A DNA stretch of 64,000 bases from contig NC_087063.1 of NCBI RefSeq assembly GCF_963678635.1, positions 21,892,701 through 21,956,700 on the forward strand, given 5' to 3'. Both the position numbers and the translations under genes were made by a program. Under the pieces are notes generated by a model. That model was not told where the DNA came from. It did no database searches and saw only the letters and a list, made by a program, of their open reading frames with translations. This document shows, in pieces, positions 23,901 through 32,913 of the stretch (position 1 is its first letter; every line of letters starts with the position of its first letter). The stretch comes from Symsagittifera roscoffensis (Eukaryota > Xenacoelomorpha > Acoela > Convolutidae).

Positions 23901-26105
23901 TATCAGACACCGTTGCTCCTCCGTCTCGTTTGCAAAATACTTGTTCAAAATTGACATTTTTTCCGCTGGTAGATTATCAACCAATTTTTGCAGGGAAGAA
24001 TTCAAAAACTTGCATGAGTCAATAAATCTGAGGTATTCAAAAACTTTTTGCTCGGATCCGTTTTTCCTTTTTATAGTTTTAATTAGGACTCCAATGCTTA
24101 ACGATATATATTTTTCGTCGGTGCTAGGTATAACACTCATTGTACTTGTTGGCTCGCATTCATGCAATGCGAGACAAATGTGGTGAAGGTCATAGTTCTG
24201 GATGTTATGTCCAATGACTGGGGTGAAATTTACAGTTCGTCTTGCGAGGTTGCATTTTTCATGTGCCCATCCCAAAAATTTTCCAGAAAAATGGCAATGG
24301 TCAAGACATTTTTCGTGCTCATTGGTAAAATGTATACAGCAAATCCAACATGTTGATGTGTTTTCTTTGTTCAACGATTCTTGGCTTTCTAGAAATTGAG
24401 GAAACCGTCGCTTTTGATCATATATCTCTCTCGCTAATTGATGCAACTGATTGAGAAACTTTTTCATGCATTGATCAGAGCTGTCATAGTCAAAGAAGTA
24501 GGGCTGTGAATTTCCGTGTTCAATTACAACCAATGAATACCCACAAGCTTCGTGTTTTTGTACAACTCGGGTAGATGATCGCGATGGATTATCAGGACAA
24601 GAATCTACAGGTTTCAGAAATGATTCAAAATCAAAATAAATCACAAGTGGTACAAACCACAAGGCCTGGAGGTTTTTGAACTCGTATCTGTTGGTACCTT
24701 TTTCTGCTGAAGGCATGACTACTAGAGCAGGTTCATGATCCTTACAACACTGGATGTGTTGCTCGTGAGTTTCATCACTCCAACTAATGTGAAAGCAGTT
24801 TCTACATAAACGTGCAATTGGGCGATACTTACACCCTTTGATTTCGCAGATGAACTTTAACAAATCGATTATAAGTACATAGTGATGCTTTGCAGGCTCA
24901 TACAAGAGAAGCAGGTCCATGTCAAATATTTCAGTTTGGGTGCTGTTATCTTGGTTTGGTCGTTTTGATATATACATAGGCAACAAATATCCCTTGTGGT
25001 ACTGGAACACATTTACCCGCACGTCGTTTAGTTGTTCAAATTTTCCAATTGAAGCGAAACTCATGGGTGAATCAAAATTACCTTGGGCTTTGTGTGCACT
25101 TTCAGCAGTGTATGTATCAGGTTGTGTCCGCGCAGCTGCTGGGTTCGCTTTTTGTTGATCAGTTAGAAGTAGGTCAACACCATGCTTCAGACTATAAGCA
25201 GCGGTAAAGCAAAGTTCGAAGCAATTATTATCTTCGTGATTTCTAATGTTTATCAAATTCTGGGACATTCGAATTCGAAAAGGCAAGTCAATATAAGATG
25301 ACCCACGGATTGGTGAAAACTTTGCATGTTTAACAAAAACTTGAATTACGTGTTGCAAAACCCAACCGCTTCCATAAGATGCAAAAGTCTTCAAAACTGC
25401 TTGCATTTTTTCGACCATTTCAAAAAACTCATCATCTTCTAATCCTAAGCTCATCACAGGTTTCATATCAGAGTTTGCATAAATGTCAATCCGCTCGTCG
25501 TGCTCAGTTTTACTAGACTCATTTATTACTTTAGGTTTTACCAAACGTAAATTAGCGCTGAACTGAACTTTTCTAGGTCCTTCTGCAACTCGATCGGTTA
25601 TGAGACTTTGAATTTCATCTTTTTTCTCTTGCATAAATTGCAAAAGGTCAATCGGCTGATTTTCATCCATGGGTTGGTTTCCGCCGATCACATACGTTTC
25701 AAGAACACCGAAAAAAGCAGACTCACTTTTTTGAAGATTGGTGCCGTTGATTTCGTCTTCATCGACAGCATGCACATCACCGAGAGCAGCATTAGCAGCG
25801 GCACTTGTAGTGGCTAAATCAGCAGAGGCAGCTCTCATAACAGGAAGACCATGGGTTGCTAGTAAATGAGCTGATAAGTTTTTGGGCGAACGAAATCCCA
25901 AATGACAATAATCACAAACACCTCCAAGTTGACCATGAGTGTGAAGAATAGGTTTTTGTAAATTTGAAAGCATTTGAGCCGTGAATGAACACTCATTGCA
26001 TCGATAAACAATAAGTCCTTTTTCAACAAAATGTTTATCACGCTCATGGCGACTTCTATTGCTCTTATTTGCATATTTCAGTGGACAAAAATTGCATTTG
26101 AACAT
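20966..26105 (-). CDS. Polinton protein-primed family B DNA polymerase
   Basis: Two exons, complement 26105-22364 and 21699-20966, joined in phase 1 (AGAG|GTAATT donor, ATTTTAG acceptor), 1491 residues. The N-terminus has three C2H2-type zinc-binding units (CNFC..H..H, CNEC, CDYC..H..H, residues ~1-95). Exonuclease motifs: Exo I FDFES (~490), Exo II NIQNYDLH (~635), Exo III KCDTLLLA (~805). Polymerase motifs: A DANNLYG (~905), B LLNNCAYGKT (~1077), C SDTDSLLY (~1171). The second exon carries the conserved C-terminal KGV and FDDKRYILDDGQQTLPYGH motifs, which confirms the intron. About 150 further residues are very acidic (DDDDLEKW, DEDESSFFND), an unusual extension. It replicates the element, primed by a terminal protein in this family. 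All catalytic residues seen are intact. Confidence 0.93.
21700..22363 (-). other. Intron in Polinton polymerase with A/T-run and CGCCCACA repeats
   Basis: 664 bp between GTAATT and ATTTTAG. About 21880-22320 is an extreme low-complexity tract of alternating A-runs and T-runs interspersed with CGCCCACA and related words. It is non-coding. Confidence 0.75.
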
Positions 26106-27564
26106 TTTTTGAAATAAGTTAAGCTATTGATTTTAAGAAAGAAAAAGAATCAAGTGATCTCAAATTACACTCAGAAAAAACAGTAAATGGGAAGCATAAC
26201 TGTTCGTCTACCAATTGCAGAGAAAACGGTTTGTGTTTTGCGCGCGTAATTTTGAATTTGAATTAAAGTTCCCGCCAAAATTTGAATTAGATTTGAATTT
26301 CCCGCCATAACTGGCAAACTCAAATTCGATTGGACGAAACAGATAAATTGTTGTTTGAAACGTTAATAATTATTACAAACGATAGAAATTAATCTAAGCC
26401 AACCAAGTTTGGGCTAAATTTTAATCCAAAATGATTTTAGAGCCAAGAGAGAAAAGTTTTAATTTTATATTTTATCAATTCAAAATATAAATTGATGAAA
26501 ATTTCGAAATTGCGAATAAAAGTTGAGCATGTCACAACACATGATAGATCCTAAATTTCCCAGTTGTCATGGGGACAGAATATCCTATAATAATGTCAAA
26601 ATTAGTATCAAAAACAGTTGAAATGATGAATAAGTAAAGCAAAAACTGAAAAATGACAGTTTTTTAACTTTCCAGGCGCATTGCTATCAATGATGTCAAT
26701 CACGGAGCGGTTGCACGGTCCATGTCATCATGAATTTGTCTCAATTGTCTTTCGATTTGAAAAAAAAGTCCGAAAAAATACTTTTCTGTAAAGAGAAATG
26801 AGTTTGTTGTTTTAGGGGGGATTAAGAGGATTAGCGTTTTTCTCGAAGACTATTGAAAAAACATCTACTCCCACAATCTCATTAGTCGTGCCCCTCAATG
26901 CACTTTCATAATAACACCACTTGCTCATAATAAAAAATTGCGTCTTCTGGTTGAAAATCGCATTTTTTCGGAAAAATGAAAAAACGATGAGTCATCAATT
27001 AAAAAGTTTGATTTTTATTATTTTTCTCAAATATTTAGCATGATGATGAATACTTGTATTTTTTTCAACATGATCATTTTTGGAGACAACAGTATCAATG
27101 ATCAAATGGTAACTCCAATTTGTAGAAAAAGAAAAAAATTATTTTTTTACAGTTTTTTTTTTGACGTTAATTATCTTTTTTCACAAAACGAAATTGATTT
27201 TTTTAATCTTGTTTTCTAAAAATTAGCATTAATATATGGATGCTTTTCAGTTTTTTCTCAAGATCACTAATGTAAATAAGAACTTCAATGTTAATATGTT
27301 AAATCCTAATTGTGGAAAAAATGAAAATTTTACGGATTTTTTTTTTGTTTTTAATTGAAAAAAAAATAGTCAATTTATTAAAAATAAATGATTTTTTAAA
27401 CTTCAATTTTTAAAGGCTTTTGAAATAAATTTTTAATCAGAACCCAATCGTGTGATAATTAATGAACAAATACAAGATACAAACTCAAACTCAATTTTAA
27501 AGTTAAATTATTATACACAATAAATACAAACAAAAATCAATAAAATTCAACCTCAGTTTCAAAG
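26106..27564. promoter_or_regulatory. Polinton spacer with polymerase promoter region
   Basis: 1.46 kb without open frames. Upstream of the polymerase ATG are TTCCCGCC (26269-26276), TTTCCCGCC (26298-26306) and TTTTGCGCGCG (26237-26247), which resemble E2F-type sites (TTTSSCGC). The rest is A/T-rich with long A/T runs, where the unknown leftward gene at 27565-28230 would terminate. Confidence 0.4.
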
Positions 27565-28230
27565 TTATATAAGGTCCAAATACTCCTGCGCTTTCTCTAG
27601 TGTTGTTAACTTCCTTTTTTTCTTTGGCGCTAGACAGAGAGAAGGGGTTAAATTTTCCATGTGGTTGCTCACAGTAGCCACAGGGGTACGCTTTGGAGTT
27701 GAGCAACCCGGTTCGTCAAGCCATGGTGACACTACAGGGGAAGGATCAGCTTTCGGGGTAACTACTGATGGTGACTCAATCTGTTCCATTCCCCATAAAC
27801 GATCAAAAAATTCAATTTCTTCAAAGTATTCTAACTGGTTTTCACACATCGGAGTAACATCACAATCGTATTTATACAAAATTTTTTTTACTGGTTTTGA
27901 TAAAGTTGAAATATCAACCTGAAGAGCAAGAGGCTCGTCAGGATCCGTATATTTACCAGAATTTGTAAGGTAACTCAAATACTTTATATTCAGTTCTTCG
28001 TCTTTCTTTGAATTTTTTAAAGAAAGTTTACTGAATAAATGTAAAAAGTTTTTGGGAATCATAACGTGATGAGTACAAGTCCACTCATCAGAATTGAAAC
28101 TTTTTTCTTCGTTAATTATTGCTACAAAATAACCGTGAACGGTTTCATAAAAAACGGTTCTTTCGTGATTGGAATATCCGGCAATAATATAAAAAGGCAT
28201 TTTTGAAGAAAAGTTGGAAGAAATGGACAA
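27565..28230 (-). CDS. Polinton protein of unknown function (221 aa)
   Basis: I do not recognise this protein. The N-terminal ~135 residues look globular (PFYIIAGYSNHERTVFYETVHGYFVAII at the start is mixed hydrophobic). The C-terminal third is rich in Pro/Ser/Thr (TPKADPSPVVSPW, CSTPKRTP) and ends with a basic nuclear-localisation-like APKKKRKLTT. It is the only other leftward gene beside the polymerase and faces the rightward gene cluster across 450 bp. A regulatory or terminal-protein-related role is conceivable but unsupported. Start: first ATG of the frame; a second Met at codon 11 is possible. Confidence 0.7.
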   Translation of the reverse strand: MSISSNFSSKMPFYIIAGYSNHERTVFYETVHGYFVAIINEEKSFNSDEWTCTHHVMIPKNFLHLFSKLSLKNSKKDEELNIKYLSYLTNSGKYTDPDEPLALQVDISTLSKPVKKILYKYDCDVTPMCENQLEYFEEIEFFDRLWGMEQIESPSVVTPKADPSPVVSPWLDEPGCSTPKRTPVATVSNHMENLTPSLCLAPKKKRKLTTLEKAQEYLDLI

Positions 28231-28683
28231 ACGTAACGCGGAGAGAAATGAAACTGAAATGAATTGTGAAAACGCCTCAAGAGATTAAAATAGGGATTGG
28301 TTCTTCTAAAATTAGAAATTTCAAGACCTCCTATGTAGTTTTTGATCAACTTAATAAGGGAGGGTGTGTAAAATATTTATGTTACCTCGCGTGGTATTCT
28401 ATGTTTATCTAAATTGCATTCAAACAAATAGCTTGTATCAAAAACAACGTTTAAACATTGTGACCTTTGACACCCATTAAAATTCTTATCAGTTGTACAT
28501 GCACAAAATACTTATCCATTTGAACTAAATTGCAATCCAATATCTTTGCGATTTAAAGTACATGTGTATATAAATTAAAATAGATACAACGCTTTCTTTT
28601 GCAGACATATACAATCAATCGAAACCATTCATTTCTTTCTATTCAGTTTTGAATCAAGTTACTTTGAAAATTTACTCGTTACA
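28231..28683. promoter_or_regulatory. Divergent promoter region of the Polinton
   Basis: 453 bp between the leftward unknown gene and the rightward cluster. A TATA-like GTATATAAATT at about 28565-28575 lies ~110 bp before the first rightward ATG (28684). No other element could be assigned. Confidence 0.45.
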
Positions 28684-29055
28684 ATGAATAAAACCAAAAC
28701 AAGCACCACAGCAAATGCAGATAAAGATTTTGGCGATTGCTATTTCGATATTTCGGAAAACAGTAAAAGATTAGTGCGTGCTACATTGAAAACATATGAC
28801 CAAACTGGAACATATGTATTCCTGAAAGTTTTCAAAAAAGCAACTGAAGGCGCTGAATTTGAATGTGTACAAAGACTTTCCTTAAGCAGCGAAGAATTTT
28901 CAAAGTTACTAAAGTCGGGAAAGTCAATCCGAGCGCAAACAAGTGAAATTTCTGATACTGTTGAAAACAAAGACAAACCACAGTCTAACTGTAAACGAGC
29001 CAGGAAATCTCAACTTTCCTCAAACCCAAACGATTTCAAGCACGACTCGAATTAA
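28684..29055 (+). CDS. PC4-like small protein (possible ssDNA-binding)
   Basis: 123 residues. Residues ~18-80 resemble the PC4/Sub1 fold: YFDISENSKRLVRATLKTY, then a strand with VFLKVFKK, then LSLSSEEFSKLLKSGKSI, matching the family pattern of beta strands followed by an SLS-x-EEW-x-x-L helix. The C-terminal 40 residues are basic and polar (KRARKSQLSS). PC4 proteins bind single-stranded DNA; in a protein-primed replicating element such a protein could coat displaced strands. The fold assignment is by eye only and is tentative. Confidence 0.5.
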   Translation: MNKTKTSTTANADKDFGDCYFDISENSKRLVRATLKTYDQTGTYVFLKVFKKATEGAEFECVQRLSLSSEEFSKLLKSGKSIRAQTSEISDTVENKDKPQSNCKRARKSQLSSNPNDFKHDSN

Positions 29056-29069
29056 TTTTCCTTTACAAA

Positions 29070-29858
29070 ATGGCAGAAGCTATGTTCGAAGTTGTGTTAC
29101 CTGATTATTTCAAAAAATTTCAACCAAATTTCAAATTTGTTATCACTGAAAAAATTCCTAATTTATCTACTTTTAAAAATTATGCTTTTGGAAGCCACTT
29201 CAAATCTGAATATTGCCCTTTTTCAGTCGAGAATGAAAAAAAAATTCATTACCATATATTGATTCAAGTAGATTCAGAGGAACAATTAAACCAATTTTTT
29301 CCTTCCCAAAAATGTTTCAGTGTTCCTTGTATTTTCACTTGCTTCAAATACTTAGTTTCTCCTGCTAAAGATGTCAAAGGAAACGGTGAGTTATTTGACA
29401 AGCTTAAACTAGCTCTCACTTATTCAGCACAACCTGTTGCAGCCAATCTCGATTTGTTAGATTTCATTGCAATCAAAAAACGTTTACCCAATTTATTGCT
29501 TTCTGCAACATCATCTAACAAACAAACTTCATCAAATCAAAACGTTTGCAAGAAATCTCCGGCCGTTGGGGGACAGAAACGAATTGATAATACAGTTACG
29601 CATGCTGCGTCGTCGACGTCAAACAAATCTGTAAGAGTTTCGACTTCAGTTTCAAAGAAACATACAGAAAGCAGACATGTTCAAACAGATGAGATGAATA
29701 CAGAAACTTTGAAAAGATTTGAAAGTTTAATTAATGGACCCCATTCTGCCGCTTTTTGCAAAATGATGGATATTTTGACAAGTGGATATGGAAAACTTGA
29801 TGTAGATACTGATGTGCTATTTGTGAAATTTATTGTTGAAGAGAAAGTTAAGTTTTAA
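29070..29858 (+). CDS. Polinton protein, possible HUH-type N-terminal domain
   Basis: 262 residues, starting 15 bases after the preceding stop. The first ~125 residues hold three elements in the order and spacing of Rep-type HUH endonucleases: FKFVITEKIP (motif I-like), KIHYHILIQV (H-x-H within hydrophobic residues) and FKYLVSPAK (a Tyr in a motif III-like place, but without the usual Lys three residues later). The second half is Ser/Thr/Lys-rich linker and a short Met-rich C-terminal helix region. No helicase part. Function unknown; HUH relationship is a hypothesis. Confidence 0.55.
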   Translation: MAEAMFEVVLPDYFKKFQPNFKFVITEKIPNLSTFKNYAFGSHFKSEYCPFSVENEKKIHYHILIQVDSEEQLNQFFPSQKCFSVPCIFTCFKYLVSPAKDVKGNGELFDKLKLALTYSAQPVAANLDLLDFIAIKKRLPNLLLSATSSNKQTSSNQNVCKKSPAVGGQKRIDNTVTHAASSTSNKSVRVSTSVSKKHTESRHVQTDEMNTETLKRFESLINGPHSAAFCKMMDILTSGYGKLDVDTDVLFVKFIVEEKVKF

Positions 29859-29905
29859 TTGATACTTTTCATTATTCCCTTTTTATTATATTGAGTTCAG
29901 TAAAC

Positions 29906-30313
29906 ATGATTTCAACTTTCGATTTAAAACTCATTCATGAAATTTTTATAGACTTAAAATCACAATATCCAGACAAATCAGTCAGATTTCAGTATTTTTT
30001 AGCCACTTGTTTGTATTTAGATGCTGATATTAATTTGGATTTTGTTTTGAAAAACAGACCATATGGTGGTTTAATTGGAATAGACAATTCGTCGCTCGAC
30101 AAACACTTGAAACATTTCAAATTTCTTAGAATACATGCTATATTGCATGACGCAGCGGGATATTTGCAAGAAAAAAATCAAACCGGTCCTGGGTACACAT
30201 ATGTTTTGCCTTGTCCAATAAAAAACTGTTACCTGGGTCACGTGACAGGTATTGCGTTTTGCTTATTTCTTAAAGCATTCAAACCAAAGTTATTTCGTTT
30301 GTTAGAATGTTGA
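29906..30313 (+). CDS. Polinton protein of unknown function (135 aa)
   Basis: Unrecognised. The first ATG is at 29906; the frame is open slightly upstream without an ATG. A helical N-terminus (HEIFIDLKSQYPDK) is followed by NRPYGGLIGIDNSSLD and LHDAAGYLQ. The C-terminal CYLGHVTGIAFCLFLKAF is hydrophobic enough for membrane contact. The following gene begins ten bases after the stop. Confidence 0.6.
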   Translation: MISTFDLKLIHEIFIDLKSQYPDKSVRFQYFLATCLYLDADINLDFVLKNRPYGGLIGIDNSSLDKHLKHFKFLRIHAILHDAAGYLQEKNQTGPGYTYVLPCPIKNCYLGHVTGIAFCLFLKAFKPKLFRLLEC

Positions 30314-30322
30314 GTGAAAGTC

Positions 30323-30895
30323 ATGTTAACCCAAAGAAAGAAAACTAAAAAATTGTTTTTCAACCATCTCATTATTTTAGATATTGAAGGATTTAAATGT
30401 GGCAAGAAACCTTTGATCATAAAGGAACTTTCCGTTTGCTCTGCTAATACAATTGATACAATTCATTTTCTGCCACCAGTTCAATTCAACAATTTATCAA
30501 AAGAAGAGAAAAAAGCGTACAATTGGGTATCTAAATTTCTACACGGGTTTCGTTGGGACGAAGGTGAATACCCTTACTCATACTTGGATCAAATTTTTGA
30601 CAGCATTCGTTTGAGGAACCCAAATTCCCATTTTTTTGCTAAAGGTACACAAAAATCTGTTTTATTAGCTGAATACTTGAAATTACCCGTGACAAATTTG
30701 GAAGAGTTTGGCTGCCCAAAGATTGAACAGTTATTGGGTCAAGAAAAACATTCTCATTTACTTCCCTCACATCAATTATTAAAGCATTGTACCCGTAGAA
30801 AATCCAAAGTTTTTTTCGATTGGTTACAAAATGAACTGTCCAATGATGCAAACAACCTTATCTCCAAATTTGGTGGTTTACGCTTCAATGACTAA
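30323..30895 (+). CDS. RNase H-fold / DEDD exonuclease-like protein of Polinton
   Basis: 190 residues. LIILDIEGF near the N-terminus fits the first acidic motif of DEDD-type 3'-5' exonuclease folds. Downstream HFFAKGTQKSVLLAEYL, VTNLEEFGCPKIEQLL and LPSHQLLKHCTRRK with a late His resemble a family of nuclease-like proteins I associate with Polintons and other invertebrate transposons. Start is ATG 30323, ten bases after the upstream stop. Its stop overlaps the next ATG (30888). Role, perhaps proofreading or end processing, is inferred. Confidence 0.55.
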   Translation: MLTQRKKTKKLFFNHLIILDIEGFKCGKKPLIIKELSVCSANTIDTIHFLPPVQFNNLSKEEKKAYNWVSKFLHGFRWDEGEYPYSYLDQIFDSIRLRNPNSHFFAKGTQKSVLLAEYLKLPVTNLEEFGCPKIEQLLGQEKHSHLLPSHQLLKHCTRRKSKVFFDWLQNELSNDANNLISKFGGLRFND

Positions 30896-31175
30896 TCAGA
30901 GTCCTGAAAACAATTTAACACCAAGAATTAAAGTTACTCTTACGGGGACAGGCATATTAGATTGTCGAGGAAAACCTCTCCTGCAAAAACTCGAACAAAT
31001 TACACTGAACGATATCGAAATCGACAATTTACGGAAATTTTTTACAGTTCTTGACTACTTTCACCTGTACAATGTCCAGACTCCAGGAATTTCGCCAGTC
31101 AATTCCGTTGTTCAATATCAACCTGGAAGGGCTGCAACCTCAGCTGGGAGAGAGAAGACAAATCCATTTGCATGA
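30888..31175 (+). CDS. Small Polinton protein, unknown
   Basis: 95 residues from an ATG that overlaps the stop of the preceding gene. The sequence (TPRIKVTLTGTGILD, LLQKLEQITLNDIEID) is unrecognised. Its last third overlaps the next reading frame by ~100 bases, so the true end may be earlier or spliced. Confidence 0.4.
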   Translation: MTNQSPENNLTPRIKVTLTGTGILDCRGKPLLQKLEQITLNDIEIDNLRKFFTVLDYFHLYNVQTPGISPVNSVVQYQPGRAATSAGREKTNPFA

Positions 31176-31371
31176 CCATCAGCTTCCAGCTGAACTGAAA
31201 GAATTAGTCAAAACTGATAACGTTGAGGAAATACATTTAGTTCAAGCCACTATCAGAGTTGCTGCTCATTTTGTTGTAAAGTTCAAATCTAATTGTAACC
31301 ATGACAAATTCACAAAATATGAGTTTTTCTTCATTGAACGAGGAGTTGATTTGCCTGTTGAACCGAAATGA
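31072..31371 (+). CDS. Small Polinton protein, paralogue of 31470-31766
   Basis: 99 residues starting MSRLQEFRQSIPLF. It shares with the next gene the pattern LP-x-EL-x(5)-T-x-NVE-x-I followed by A-x-x-x-x-K-[FY]-K-x-N. No known family recognised. An AATAAA lies shortly downstream (about 31408). Confidence 0.55.
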   Translation: MSRLQEFRQSIPLFNINLEGLQPQLGERRQIHLHDHQLPAELKELVKTDNVEEIHLVQATIRVAAHFVVKFKSNCNHDKFTKYEFFFIERGVDLPVEPK

Positions 31372-31469
31372 CGAATCACATATATATGCCAAGTTTTGTG
31401 AATCATAATAAATATAATTATTGATTGTTTTCATTTTCTTTTGATCTTGTGTGATTACTAGTTGCTAAC

Positions 31470-31766
31470 ATGTCGTGTTTGAAAATTCAAAATTTCAAAA
31501 AAATATTTTTGCCAAAAGAAAACACACAAAATGTGAGTTTAACAGGTGAGAATTTACCAAAAGAGTTATTAGACGAAATCAGTACCGGAAACGTAGAAAA
31601 AATTGTTCGGATACTTCTGACAGACAAAAACATAGCAAGATATATAATAAAATACAAACCAAACGGCAATAGATCAGAGAGAAAAAAAGGCGATTGGTAT
31701 GCAGTTGTAACTATCAACCTTGATACAAATAAGCAAAAAAGGTCTTCCAGTAAACATGGAAATTGA
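31470..31766 (+). CDS. Small Polinton protein, paralogue of 31072-31371
   Basis: 98 residues; NLPKELLDEISTGNVEKI and IIKYKPNG line up with the preceding gene. The C-terminus is basic (KQKRSSSKHGN). It probably arose by tandem duplication. Function unknown. Confidence 0.55.
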   Translation: MSCLKIQNFKKIFLPKENTQNVSLTGENLPKELLDEISTGNVEKIVRILLTDKNIARYIIKYKPNGNRSERKKGDWYAVVTINLDTNKQKRSSSKHGN

Positions 31767-32302
31767 AGAAACCACCACTGTCGAGAACAATGATTGCGAC
31801 TTTGTTGACATTGGTGTTGCCGAAAAGTCTTTATCTCACGAAAACAGATCTTGGAAATTTTGTAATTCTGTTTCTCTTCCGTCTGCAGAAGTTGTCTTTT
31901 TCACGCAAGTCTGTTTCATTTTCATTTTGCTCTCTTTATCTATTTCAAAATTGTCTTTTTACAACCTTATTTCAGCAAAGTAAGCAATCACGTACAATAG
32001 ATTTGAATACAACTCACTTAATTTTGTTCAAATCACCTCGAGACATTCAACAAATTGATTATTTAGGCAGACAGTTGAATAATGCAAAATTCCTCCGTCA
32101 TGCGTATCAGTTGGCAACGAAAGAAGATTTCGGTCATCTGTTGATAGACTTGGATCCCAAAACTTCAGAATGTTTTCGTTATTCGTCAAACATAGTTCCA
32201 CCATCACCAACCATTTTCTATTTACCATCCTCAAAAGCAGTTATCACATCTCTTGAAAATGAAAGAGAAAGAATTATGTATATTGAAGCAAATGCTCAAT
32301 AG
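31763..32302 (+). pseudogene. Polinton packaging ATPase, C-terminal part (N-terminus not found)
   Basis: From about codon 74 on, QSRTIDLNTTHLILFKSPRD, YLGRQL, and DFGHLLIDLDPKTSE match the conserved C-terminus of FtsK/HerA-type A32-like packaging ATPases of Polintons (consensus N-x-HY-x-V-x-FK-N-PRD). SLYLFQN just before it may be the end of the sensor region. No Walker A (GxxxxGK[ST]) or convincing Walker B was found upstream in any frame, so the gene is truncated, highly diverged, spliced, or frameshifted. The family pumps DNA into capsids. It overlaps the next gene by 44 bases. Confidence 0.55.
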
Positions 32303-32549
32303 TCGCCATTGTAGATCAATTTTGACAGGAGCTGATTCAAATTTTATTAGATTTCTTTGCGATTGTTTTGTGAATGTTTTTCTGGGACATGTTCCATCTA
32401 ACAAAAGTTTCATCGAGAGTAAGAAAATACCATTTGGAAAAATTGTTGACCCTAAGTTTAGTATCCGAGAAAAACGAAAAGTATTGGCAAACAATATTTC
32501 ACTGGTTAAATCAATCGGAGAATCGTGTTACATTTACCTAAAAAACTAG
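32259..32549 (+). CDS. Small Polinton protein (FIxxLxxCxxNVxxGxVP family)
   Basis: 96 residues with NFIRFLCDCFVNVFLGHVP followed by a basic helix (FSIREKRKVLANN). This FI-x-x-L-x-x-C-x-x-N-x-x-x-G-x-[VI]-P plus KR-rich pattern recurs in small proteins next to Polinton capsid genes as I know them. Usual members end in a Gly-Gly hydrophobic tail that is not seen here. Function unknown. Confidence 0.5.
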   Translation: MKEKELCILKQMLNSRHCRSILTGADSNFIRFLCDCFVNVFLGHVPSNKSFIESKKIPFGKIVDPKFSIREKRKVLANNISLVKSIGESCYIYLKN

Positions 32550-32559
32550 AACCTCAGGC

Positions 32560-32913
32560 ATGTATGCTGAAGAATTCATCCTCATTCCTCGAAAAACATA
32601 TGCTCCAGATGAAAAAACTGCACCACAATCTCAAATCCTTTATAATCCATTAATTAACGACAAATCATCTCAACTCAATTACATACAACGATTTCGAGAA
32701 CGAAATATCAGCCGTGACTCTCCACCACCATTAAACCCAACATCTCCTATTCCTTTAACCTCTAATAATGTAGTACCAAATCTGCACCGAAAAAGAAATT
32801 TATCTGCACATACTAATTTCAGTGATGATGGTGATGATGAAGCAGAAAAAAATTTTGAATCAAACAATTCACTGCAGCAGACAAGCTCAAAAAGAACAGA
32901 AAAAAAACGATGA
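32560..32913 (+). CDS. N-terminal part of a Polinton structural-region protein
   Basis: 117 residues beginning MYAEEFILIPRKTY, then QILYNPLINDKSSQL and an acidic/basic low-complexity stretch. It ends by stop in an A8 run (32900-32907); the adjacent frame continues with the C-terminal half expected for this family. I read it as one protein split by a one-base homopolymer change. Confidence 0.55.
   Translation: MYAEEFILIPRKTYAPDEKTAPQSQILYNPLINDKSSQLNYIQRFRERNISRDSPPPLNPTSPIPLTSNNVVPNLHRKRNLSAHTNFSDDGDDEAEKNFESNNSLQQTSSKRTEKKR

Noticed and set aside
30130..30190. LHDAAGYLQ in the 29906-30313 protein as a phospholipase A2-type HDxxY active site
   Set aside because: Spacing is HD-x(3)-Y, one residue too long, and no Ca-binding glycine loop of the right form precedes it.
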